From assembly GCA_016936665.1 (NCBI GenBank), contig JAFGXI010000002.1:62001-126000 (forward strand): a stretch of 64,000 nt of DNA, written 5' to 3'. The position numbers and the translations under genes are program-made. The notes beneath the pieces are model-generated. The model was not told the DNA's origin. It saw only the letters and a program-made list of their open reading frames with translations, and did not search any database. Shown here in pieces: positions 54,914-61,980 of this stretch (positions are counted from its first letter, which is position 1; each line of letters opens with the position of its first letter). Source of the DNA: Bacteroidales bacterium. GTDB lineage: Bacteria; Bacteroidota; Bacteroidia; Bacteroidales; JAFGXI01.

Positions 54914-55204
54914 ATGAATATTTATGTAGGCAACCTTGATTATAAGGTTGATGAAAATGACCTAAAAGGCATTTTTGAAGAGTACGGCTCTGTAATTGAC
55001 GTGAAAGTAATCACCGATAAAATTAGTGGTCGAAGTAAAGGTTTTGGTTTTGTTACCATGGGCGATTTAGCTGAAGGAAAAAAAGCTATCAGCGAATTGA
55101 ACGGTGCGACATTAGAAGATCGCGAAATAGTAGTAAATGAAGCTCGTGAAAAGAGCGAATCGAATAACAGAAAGAAAGGAGGTAATAGGTATGAAAGAAG
55201 GTAA
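54914..55204 (+). CDS. RRM-domain RNA-binding protein
   Basis: The 96-residue product is a single RNA-recognition motif: RNP2 IYVGNL near the start and RNP1 KGFGFVTM at about residue 42-49, then a short basic tail (RKKGGNRYERR). Small bacterial RRM proteins of this type bind single-stranded RNA and often rise in the cold. The ATG at 54914 is preferred over a TTG 30 bases upstream because it begins with the first beta strand. Its 3' end overlaps the cold-shock gene and contains that gene's ribosome-binding site. It is the first gene of the operon. Confidence 0.92.
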   Translation: MNIYVGNLDYKVDENDLKGIFEEYGSVIDVKVITDKISGRSKGFGFVTMGDLAEGKKAISELNGATLEDREIVVNEAREKSESNNRKKGGNRYERR

Positions 55205-55382
55205 GGTAAAGTGGTATGACGAAACCAAAGGGTTTGGTTTTATCGAAGCAGAAGGTGAGAATGATATTTTTGTACACCGTTCTGGATTATTAAGCCCTTT
55301 TGGTGGCCTTAGAGAAGGACAAAAAGTTACTTTCGATATAAAACAAGGCGATAAAGGCGAAGTCGCTTTTAACGTAAAATAG
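55191..55382 (+). CDS. cspA: Cold-shock protein (CspA family)
   Basis: The 63-residue product is a cold-shock domain: KVKWYDETKGFGFIEAEG and DIFVHRSGL carry the RNP1 and RNP2 motifs. It binds single-stranded RNA and melts structure. The ATG at 55191 gives the exact family length; it is preceded by AAAGGAGG at 55176-55183, a strong Shine-Dalgarno sequence that is unusual in this phylum. It begins 14 bases before the RRM stop, so the two are coupled. The gene ends in TAG. Confidence 0.93.
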   Translation: MKEGKVKWYDETKGFGFIEAEGENDIFVHRSGLLSPFGGLREGQKVTFDIKQGDKGEVAFNVK

Positions 55383-55388
55383 TTCTTT

Positions 55389-56453
55389 TTGGAACCCTTA
55401 AAAATTGGAGATTTAACAATACCCATTCCTATCATTCAAGGAGGAATGGGTGTTGGTATTTCCTTATCTGGTCTTGCCTCTGCTGTTGCGGATGAAGGAG
55501 GAGTTGGTACTATTGCAACAGTTGGAACGGGATTAATACATTGGAATTCTGACAAGACTTTCCGGCAAAATAATATCGATGGTGTTGTTTTGGAAATCCG
55601 TAAAGCTCGTCAAGCGACAAATGGAGTACTTGCTGTTAACATTATGTCTGTACTAACCAATTTTAGCGATTTAGTGCAAGCAGCATTAAAAGAGAAGATA
55701 GATATTATTTTCTCAGGCGCAGGTCTGCCTTTAGATTTGCCCAAATATAAAACTAAAGAAAATAACACAAAGCTAGTTCCTATTGTTTCGTCAGGAAGAG
55801 CCGCACTCATTATAGCAAAAAAATGGTTGCAAAACTATAATTATCTCCCGGATGCCTTTGTAGTCGAAGGACCTGAAGCAGGAGGGCATCTTGGTTTTAG
55901 CATGAACGATTTAAAAGATAAAAAGTTCAACCTGAAAACACTTTTGCGTGAAGTATTAGAGGTTACCAAAGATTTTAAAATAAAGTATAATAAAGAAATA
56001 CCTGTAATTGTTGCTGGAGGAATAACCACAGGTCAGCAAATTCGTGAATTTCTCCAACTAGGAGCATCAGCCGTTCAAATGGGAACAAATTTTATTGCAA
56101 CTAATGAATGTGATGCAAACGATAATTTTAAACAAGCATTTATTAATTCCGAAAAAAAAGACATTCGATTAATTGAAAGTCCGGTAGGTCTTCCGGGGCG
56201 CGCCATTGAAAATGATTTTTTGTTGGCAGCAGAACGGGGAGAAAAACGCCCGAAAAGTTGTAAATATCATTGTATAAAGTCTTGTAATCCTAAAACTACC
56301 GATTATTGTATTGCTGAAGCCTTACTCTCTGCATACGATGGTAATTTCGATTCAGGATTTGCCTTTTCAGGGGTAAATGGGTACAAAATTAAATCAATCA
56401 CCTCGGTAAAAGAAGTTTTTCAGCGTCTCATAAGAGAATATAACAATAGATAA
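55389..56453 (+). CDS. Nitronate monooxygenase / FabK-like flavoenzyme
   Basis: The 354-residue product is a TIM-barrel FMN protein of the NMO/FabK family: PIIQGGMGVGISLSGLASAVADEGG, VVEGPEAGGHLG, VIVAGGITTGQQI and LGASAVQMGTNFIATNE. It also has a Cys-rich segment (KYHCIKSCNPKTTDYC) near the C-terminus, seen in a subgroup of the family. Members oxidise nitronates or reduce enoyl-ACP. A FabK-type role would fit membrane adaptation to cold. TTG at 55389 is used, six bases after the cspA stop. It is the only metabolic gene in the operon. Confidence 0.85.
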   Translation: MEPLKIGDLTIPIPIIQGGMGVGISLSGLASAVADEGGVGTIATVGTGLIHWNSDKTFRQNNIDGVVLEIRKARQATNGVLAVNIMSVLTNFSDLVQAALKEKIDIIFSGAGLPLDLPKYKTKENNTKLVPIVSSGRAALIIAKKWLQNYNYLPDAFVVEGPEAGGHLGFSMNDLKDKKFNLKTLLREVLEVTKDFKIKYNKEIPVIVAGGITTGQQIREFLQLGASAVQMGTNFIATNECDANDNFKQAFINSEKKDIRLIESPVGLPGRAIENDFLLAAERGEKRPKSCKYHCIKSCNPKTTDYCIAEALLSAYDGNFDSGFAFSGVNGYKIKSITSVKEVFQRLIREYNNR

Positions 56454-56462
56454 AAGATACCA

Positions 56463-57326
56463 ATGAGGCAATTAAAGATAACCCAACAAATTACACATCG
56501 TGACGAAAATTCTGTAAATCTCTACTTTCAAGAGGTAAATAGGTACGAAATGATAAGTGTTGAGGAAGAAGTTGAGTTAACTGTAAAAATTCGCAACGGT
56601 AACAATATTGCCCTGAAAAAACTTGTTGAAGCAAATCTTCGTTTTGTAATATCGGTTGCCAAGCAATATCAGAATCAGGGTTTATCATTTGCCGATTTAA
56701 TAAACGAAGGTAACCTAGGCTTAGTAAAAGCCGCAAAAAAGTTTGATGAAACAAGAGGCTTTAAATTTATATCATATGCTGTTTGGTGGATACGCCAATC
56801 AATAATGCAAGCAATATCCGAACAAACAAGAGTGGTTAGATTACCATTAAACAGGTTGTCGACCATGAAACAAATTTCAAAGGCGGCATCGCAACTCGAA
56901 CAACAATACGAAAGAGAACCCACAAATGATGAGATTGCCGACTTTCTTGATATAAAAAAGGAATTAATTATTGATAATGACAAGCTAAAAAATCGTCAAA
57001 TATCTTTTGATAAACCTTTATCACAAAATGAGGAGAACGATTCTTCTCTGTACAATCTAATTGAATCTGAATATTTTTCTTCTCCCGATAGTGAACTTAT
57101 ATCGGAGTCTTTAAAAATAAATTTATTGCGTGCCATCAAAAAACTAAGCGACAGAGAGTCTGCAATTATTAATTTGACATTTGGAGTGAACAATAATAAC
57201 TTACATAGCTTGCAAGAAATAGCTTCGTTGTTAGAAATGTCGAGTGAAAGGGTAAGGCAAATAAAAAGCAGCGGATTACTAAAACTAAAAAAGATAATGT
57301 CTGGAAAACAAAGTTTTCTCGACTAG
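56463..57326 (+). CDS. RpoD-like sigma factor, additional primary-type paralogue
   Basis: The 287-residue product follows the Bacteroidota primary sigma pattern: MRQLKI start and region 1.2 (NLYFQEVNRYEMIS). Region 2 is nearly canonical (ANLRFVISVAKQYQNQGLSF, ADLINEGNLGLVKAAKKFDE, YAVWWIRQSIMQAISEQTR). Regions 3 and 4 are more diverged (SLQEIASLLEMSSERVRQIK), and the acidic loop before region 4 differs. I infer a second group 1/2 sigma, not the essential housekeeping one, but the genome's other copy is not visible. Conserved region 2.4 suggests it reads similar -7 boxes. It lies nine bases after the NMO gene. Confidence 0.85.
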   Translation: MRQLKITQQITHRDENSVNLYFQEVNRYEMISVEEEVELTVKIRNGNNIALKKLVEANLRFVISVAKQYQNQGLSFADLINEGNLGLVKAAKKFDETRGFKFISYAVWWIRQSIMQAISEQTRVVRLPLNRLSTMKQISKAASQLEQQYEREPTNDEIADFLDIKKELIIDNDKLKNRQISFDKPLSQNEENDSSLYNLIESEYFSSPDSELISESLKINLLRAIKKLSDRESAIINLTFGVNNNNLHSLQEIASLLEMSSERVRQIKSSGLLKLKKIMSGKQSFLD

Positions 57327-57348
57327 TAAATAAATTAATATCAACTTA

Positions 57349-57795
57349 ATGGGAAGAGCCAAAGAAACTTTAGGTAAAAAAGAAGTAAGAAACAAACAAG
57401 AAAAAAAACGAAAAGATAAAGCAAAGCGAAGGCTTGATAAGAAAGAACAAGGCAAAAAAGGGAGCCTTGATGATATGGTAGCCTGGGTTGATGAAAACGG
57501 GGTGATCACTTCGACGCCGCCTGATTTAACAAAGAAAGTAGAAATTTTAGCTGAAAGTATAGAAATTGGAGTCCCAAAAGCAAAATTTCGAATTAATAAT
57601 AAAATTCGTGCTGGAAATGTTAAAAACTTTGATGAATCTAAAGGCTTTGGTTTTATTATAGACTCAGATAGCAAAGAATCCATCTTCGTGCATGCTAACG
57701 ATTGCTTAGAATCCATAAAAACAGGAGATAAAGTAGAATTCGAAACGGAAAAAGGAATAAAAGGGCTGAAAGCTGTAAACGTAAAACCAATATAG
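57349..57795 (+). CDS. Cold-shock-domain protein with basic N-terminus
   Basis: The 148-residue product has an N-terminal Lys/Arg-rich helix (about 1-40), a conserved linker (GSLDDMVAWVDENGVITSTP) and a C-terminal cold-shock domain (about 82-148, NVKNFDESKGFGFIIDSDS). This two-part form is typical of Bacteroidota. It likely binds RNA and may associate with ribosomes. It is 22 bases after the sigma gene and 21 bases before the NYN gene. Confidence 0.9.
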   Translation: MGRAKETLGKKEVRNKQEKKRKDKAKRRLDKKEQGKKGSLDDMVAWVDENGVITSTPPDLTKKVEILAESIEIGVPKAKFRINNKIRAGNVKNFDESKGFGFIIDSDSKESIFVHANDCLESIKTGDKVEFETEKGIKGLKAVNVKPI

Positions 57796-57816
57796 AACTG
57801 TTTTAACAACTAAAAA

Positions 57817-58545
57817 ATGAATATCAACTTAGCAGTACTTATTGATGGCGATAATATACCTTCGGCATATGTAAAAGAAATGATGGAAGAAATTGCCAAA
57901 TATGGTAATCCAACTATAAAAAGAATTTATGGCGATTGGACTAAACCAAATCTTTCAAAATGGAAAAATATGCTTTTAGAGCATGCAATTACTCCCATTC
58001 AGCAATATGCATATACCTCGGGGAAAAATGCAACTGATTCAGCCATGATTATTGATGCAATGGATATATTATATTCAGAAAAAGTAAACGGTTTTTGTAT
58101 TGTATCCAGCGACAGCGATTTTACAAAATTGGCTATGCGGTTAAGAGAAGCTGGAATGCAAGTAATTGGTATTGGCGAAAAAAAGACGCCCAACCCATTT
58201 ATTGTAGCCTGCGACAAGTTTATTTATATAGAAATACTATATACAAATTCTAAAGAGAAAGAGTCGGAAGAAAATAAAGGCACTGATAAAGAATCGTTTG
58301 AAAAAATAACTTCAAAAGTTATTAAGCTAATTGCAACTACCATAACAGACTTATCGGATGATGACGGTTGGGCTTTTTTAGGTGATGTTGGTAGCTTGTT
58401 ACAAAAAAAACAAGCAAATTTTGACCCTAGAAATTATGGTTTCCAAAAACTCACACCATTGATAAAGTCAATCAAGAATTTTGAAATAGAGCAACGAGAT
58501 ACGCCCAAAAGTAGTCACAAATTAATATTTGTAAAAAATAAATAA
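57817..58545 (+). CDS. NYN-domain (LabA/DUF88-like) protein with LOTUS/OST-HTH
   Basis: The 242-residue product has an N-terminal NYN domain (about 1-150): VLIDGDNIP with the first acidic pair, NATDSAMIIDAMDIL and CIVSSDSDFTKLAMRLREAG, which together form a PIN-like metal site. A C-terminal LOTUS/OST-HTH region (about 165-242) follows, with LSDDDGWAFLGDVGSLLQKK. NYN domains are RNases and LOTUS domains bind RNA or RNA helicases. It closes the operon, and a strong terminator follows. Confidence 0.9.
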   Translation: MNINLAVLIDGDNIPSAYVKEMMEEIAKYGNPTIKRIYGDWTKPNLSKWKNMLLEHAITPIQQYAYTSGKNATDSAMIIDAMDILYSEKVNGFCIVSSDSDFTKLAMRLREAGMQVIGIGEKKTPNPFIVACDKFIYIEILYTNSKEKESEENKGTDKESFEKITSKVIKLIATTITDLSDDDGWAFLGDVGSLLQKKQANFDPRNYGFQKLTPLIKSIKNFEIEQRDTPKSSHKLIFVKNK

Positions 58546-58560
58546 GTCAAACCTATTTTT

Positions 58561-58599
58561 AATACAAAAAGCCTCTGATTTTCAGAGGCTTTTTGTATT
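58561..58599. terminator. Bidirectional terminator of the operon
   Basis: AATACAAAAAGCCTCTGA and its complement form an 18-base stem with a TTT loop. It serves the operon on the plus strand and the small gene on the minus strand. Confidence 0.9.
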
Positions 58600-58771
58600 A
58601 TCCTGCTTGTATACCATCAGCATCGGGTAATAAACCAATTAATTTTTGAGGTTCATGAATTAATACCGGAATATGCTGAGAGCAAATGTAAAATTTTACC
58701 GATTTAAATTTAAATTTTGTAATTGGGATTTCTTCGTGAGTTTTTCCACAAACAATGCATTTTTTATCCAT
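58598..58771 (-). CDS. Small Cys/His-containing conserved protein
   Basis: The 57-residue product MDKKCIVCGKTHEEIPITKF... has a CxxC followed by a later Cys and two His (FYICSQHIPVLIHEPQKL), suggesting a small zinc-binding fold. I recall closely similar small proteins in Bacteroidota, with no assigned role. The ATG at 58771 is chosen; longer frames upstream look non-coding. It converges on the RNA-binding operon. Confidence 0.75.
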   Translation of the reverse strand: MDKKCIVCGKTHEEIPITKFKFKSVKFYICSQHIPVLIHEPQKLIGLLPDADGIQAG

Positions 58772-59012
58772 ATTCTTTTCTTTTAACAATTTAGGTACTA
58801 AAATAACTAAACACATTAAAATATCATAATCAATCTGAAATACTTTTATTTTTTGTTCATTTTCACAGCACATTAAAATTCTGAAATGGAATAATTCAAA
58901 CTAATGTTCTATAAACTAGGAAATAATGAATTATTTTATTAAATTTCTTAAAATTTTTAGGCAACCATTTTAACTCATTCAGGGTTTATCTTATAATACT
59001 AATTCATTGGTT

Positions 59013-61955
59013 ATGAAATTTTCTACACTTAAAATCATTCTTATAAGTATTTGGATGATTGGTTTTTCAGGCAACACTTTTTCACAATGCAATTATTCTA
59101 TTAGCCTTTACGATTCATACGGCGATGGATGGAATGGTGGACGTGTATCTGTTTATGTTAATGGGAGCTTGGTTATCGATCAGCTGACGATTGAAAATGG
59201 GTCAGGACCAGAAGTAACACCTTTTTCTGTCAATACAGGTGACGAGATAACAACTTTATATACAGCAGGCATTTGGGAAAGCGAAAATGAATACTCAATA
59301 TTAGATGCTGATGGTATTGCTGTAGCGCAACAAGGTTTGTCAGGCACAGTTCCGGGAAATATTTTATCGGGGACCTTGTTTGCAAATTGTTCTGCTTGTC
59401 CTGCGCCAATCAATTTAGGAGCTGATTATGTGTTCGAAAATTCGGCAGTGCTTAATTGGCAAGAAAATGGTTCGGCTACCGTATGGAATATACAATATGG
59501 TAATTATGGTTTCGCATTTGGTACTGGAACGATCATTAATAACGTTACAAGTCAAGTATATACCCTTAGCGGTTTAAGCGTTAGCTCGACGTATTCTTTT
59601 TATGTTCAAGCCGATTGTGGTTCAGAACAGTCCAATTGGGCAGGGCCTTACACTTTTACAACCATTACACCACCTGTTACAAATCCTTCTGCTTGCGGAT
59701 TAAATTATTCGGTAGAAGATGGCTATAGTGTATGTTTAGACACTTACATCGACGTTAACGGTTTGTATGGAACATCTTTAGGAACCGATGTTTTTGTCGA
59801 TAAAGTCAATATAATAATTGAAGCACCTGATGTATCAGTAATTACATTTTCTTTAACATCACCAAATCAAGTTACAATTCCGGTTTCGTATTGGAATGGC
59901 ACAGGCTCAAATTATGGAATCATCGATGGCACATGTACCCAATATTCGAGTTTTAGTATGTCTGGCCCCGATGGTACATGTAATGCTGCTACTGCACCGT
60001 TTTTGGGAAATTACACCCCGGAAAACAGCTTCACGGGTTGGTACGATGGTTCTGATCCGAATGGTGCATGGCGACTCCGAATTTGTGTCGACCCTGGTGG
60101 GGAAATGGCACATTTACAATATGTTGGAATAGAATTTGAAGATTTGGCAGCACCTCAAGCGGAAATTGTGATTAACGAGATTGATGTCGACCAGAATGTC
60201 GATACACTTGAGTTTGTCGAATTGTATGATGGTGGTATTGGTAATATTTCTTTAAATGGATATACAATTGCCTTTTACAATGGTAGCACTAATCAAATCT
60301 ATAATGTTTTTGACTTAGATGGATACTCAACCGATGAAAATGGATATTTTGTTCTTGGCAATACCGCTATAGCGCAGGCAAGTCTAAATTTTGCTAATGG
60401 TAATTTACAAGATGGTGCAGATGCTGTGGCATTGTATATCGATGATGCTGTAAATCTTGCTGTTGGGACTTTTGTAACAACTAACAACTTGTCAGATGCC
60501 ATTGTTTATGGAACTGACGATGCTACCGACGATGATTTATTACCATTATTAAATCCGGGCCAAAATCAAGTAGATGAAGACGCTTACGGTTTAAAAAAAT
60601 ACCATTCTTGTTCGCGAATTCCAAACGGAAGCGGTGGGTTTAGAAATACAGATACGTTTGAACCAGCAACACCAACCCCGGGGGCAGTAAACGAAGGTGC
60701 TGTTCATTTGATATATTCTAACAATACTTTTACCGAAAATATTGCCAATGATGGTAGTATTTCTAATACCATAGAAGTAGAATTACAAAACCAAACGTTT
60801 GCATTATCAGGTACTTTAACAGCAGGTGTTGCATATAACAGTTTAAATGTGCCTGCCGGTTTAAATTTAATAGTCAACGCTAATACCGATACTACACTGC
60901 AAATTGATTTAGTTGGAAATGCCAATTCACATATCGAATCTGATGATGTTAGTAATTTACAGATTGTTTTTTTAGACGCTGTTTACAATGGGAGTACAGC
61001 AAACACAGTTGTGAATAATTCCTATTCTTTAAATGTTGATTTTTTCGATACGCCTCCAGCTACTTTATTGTGGCTTTCAGATACTTTTTATGAAGATCAA
61101 ACTTCTGATGATGGTAGCTTTAATACGACTGTCGACCTTGAATTAATAAGTGAAACATTTAGCATTCCTTCTGGCAATTTAACATATTTCACAAGTAATA
61201 ATGTACCAAGCGGTCTTACAGTATCAATCGTTGTTACCGATAATCAGCATGCAAGCATCAGTTTAATAGGACAAGCCCTTAGTCATAACGAAATTGATGA
61301 TATTAGCAATTTACAAATCGTTTTTACAGACGAAGCATTCACAGGAGGTTCTGCGGTATCAGTGAACGGTTACGATAAGTCAGATATTGTTGTAGATTTC
61401 TATCAATTTTTCGAAACAGGTACCGATATCTTAAGCTATAGTTTTGCTCAGCAAACATCATCTGCTGTAATAGATAATATCAATCATACCGTCGAAATAG
61501 AAGTAGGAGCAGGCACTAATATTTATAATTTAGTAGCTCAGTTTATTTTATCTGCCGGAGCATCTGCATATGTAAATTCAAACTTACAAAACAGTGGCTT
61601 ATCACCCAATAACTTCGGATTACCGGTAACCTACCACGTAGTGGCAGAAGATGCTACGACTACTCAAGATTGGTTAGTAACTGTTTATCTTGCATCAAAA
61701 ATTAATGAAGTTCAAATAACGAATAATGTTTTGGTGTATCCTAATCCTATTAAAGAAAAACTAAACATAGAAATAGAAAATTTCGATGTACAAAATATTT
61801 CGCTATATAACCTATATGGTCAAATTGTAATAACAATTCAACGCCCAAAATCAAATATGCAAATAGATGTATCAGAACTTACAAACGGAGTTTATGTTTT
61901 GAAACTCGAAACATCTGTTGGTACAATTAATAAAAAAATAACAATTGAAAAATAA
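59013..61955 (+). CDS. Large exported multi-domain protein with P-domain, lamin-tail domain and Por sorting domain
   Basis: The product is about 980 residues with a signal peptide (to about 26, SGNTFSQ). In order come a beta domain with SLYDSYGDGWNGG, a fibronectin-III-like unit (about 130-215), a proprotein-convertase-type P-domain (about 228-380, ending LRICVDPGGEM), a lamin-tail domain (about 385-500, EIVINEIDVDQ), two related beta repeats (about 565-800) and a type A Por sorting domain (VLVYPNPIKEKLNIEI ... GVYVLKLE). No protease or hydrolase active site is visible. It is a surface or released protein, perhaps adhesive. The ATG at 59013 is used over a TTG six bases upstream. Confidence 0.88.
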   Translation: MKFSTLKIILISIWMIGFSGNTFSQCNYSISLYDSYGDGWNGGRVSVYVNGSLVIDQLTIENGSGPEVTPFSVNTGDEITTLYTAGIWESENEYSILDADGIAVAQQGLSGTVPGNILSGTLFANCSACPAPINLGADYVFENSAVLNWQENGSATVWNIQYGNYGFAFGTGTIINNVTSQVYTLSGLSVSSTYSFYVQADCGSEQSNWAGPYTFTTITPPVTNPSACGLNYSVEDGYSVCLDTYIDVNGLYGTSLGTDVFVDKVNIIIEAPDVSVITFSLTSPNQVTIPVSYWNGTGSNYGIIDGTCTQYSSFSMSGPDGTCNAATAPFLGNYTPENSFTGWYDGSDPNGAWRLRICVDPGGEMAHLQYVGIEFEDLAAPQAEIVINEIDVDQNVDTLEFVELYDGGIGNISLNGYTIAFYNGSTNQIYNVFDLDGYSTDENGYFVLGNTAIAQASLNFANGNLQDGADAVALYIDDAVNLAVGTFVTTNNLSDAIVYGTDDATDDDLLPLLNPGQNQVDEDAYGLKKYHSCSRIPNGSGGFRNTDTFEPATPTPGAVNEGAVHLIYSNNTFTENIANDGSISNTIEVELQNQTFALSGTLTAGVAYNSLNVPAGLNLIVNANTDTTLQIDLVGNANSHIESDDVSNLQIVFLDAVYNGSTANTVVNNSYSLNVDFFDTPPATLLWLSDTFYEDQTSDDGSFNTTVDLELISETFSIPSGNLTYFTSNNVPSGLTVSIVVTDNQHASISLIGQALSHNEIDDISNLQIVFTDEAFTGGSAVSVNGYDKSDIVVDFYQFFETGTDILSYSFAQQTSSAVIDNINHTVEIEVGAGTNIYNLVAQFILSAGASAYVNSNLQNSGLSPNNFGLPVTYHVVAEDATTTQDWLVTVYLASKINEVQITNNVLVYPNPIKEKLNIEIENFDVQNISLYNLYGQIVITIQRPKSNMQIDVSELTNGVYVLKLETSVGTINKKITIEK

Positions 61956-61980
61956 AACTTGACTAACAAAAGAAAATGCT

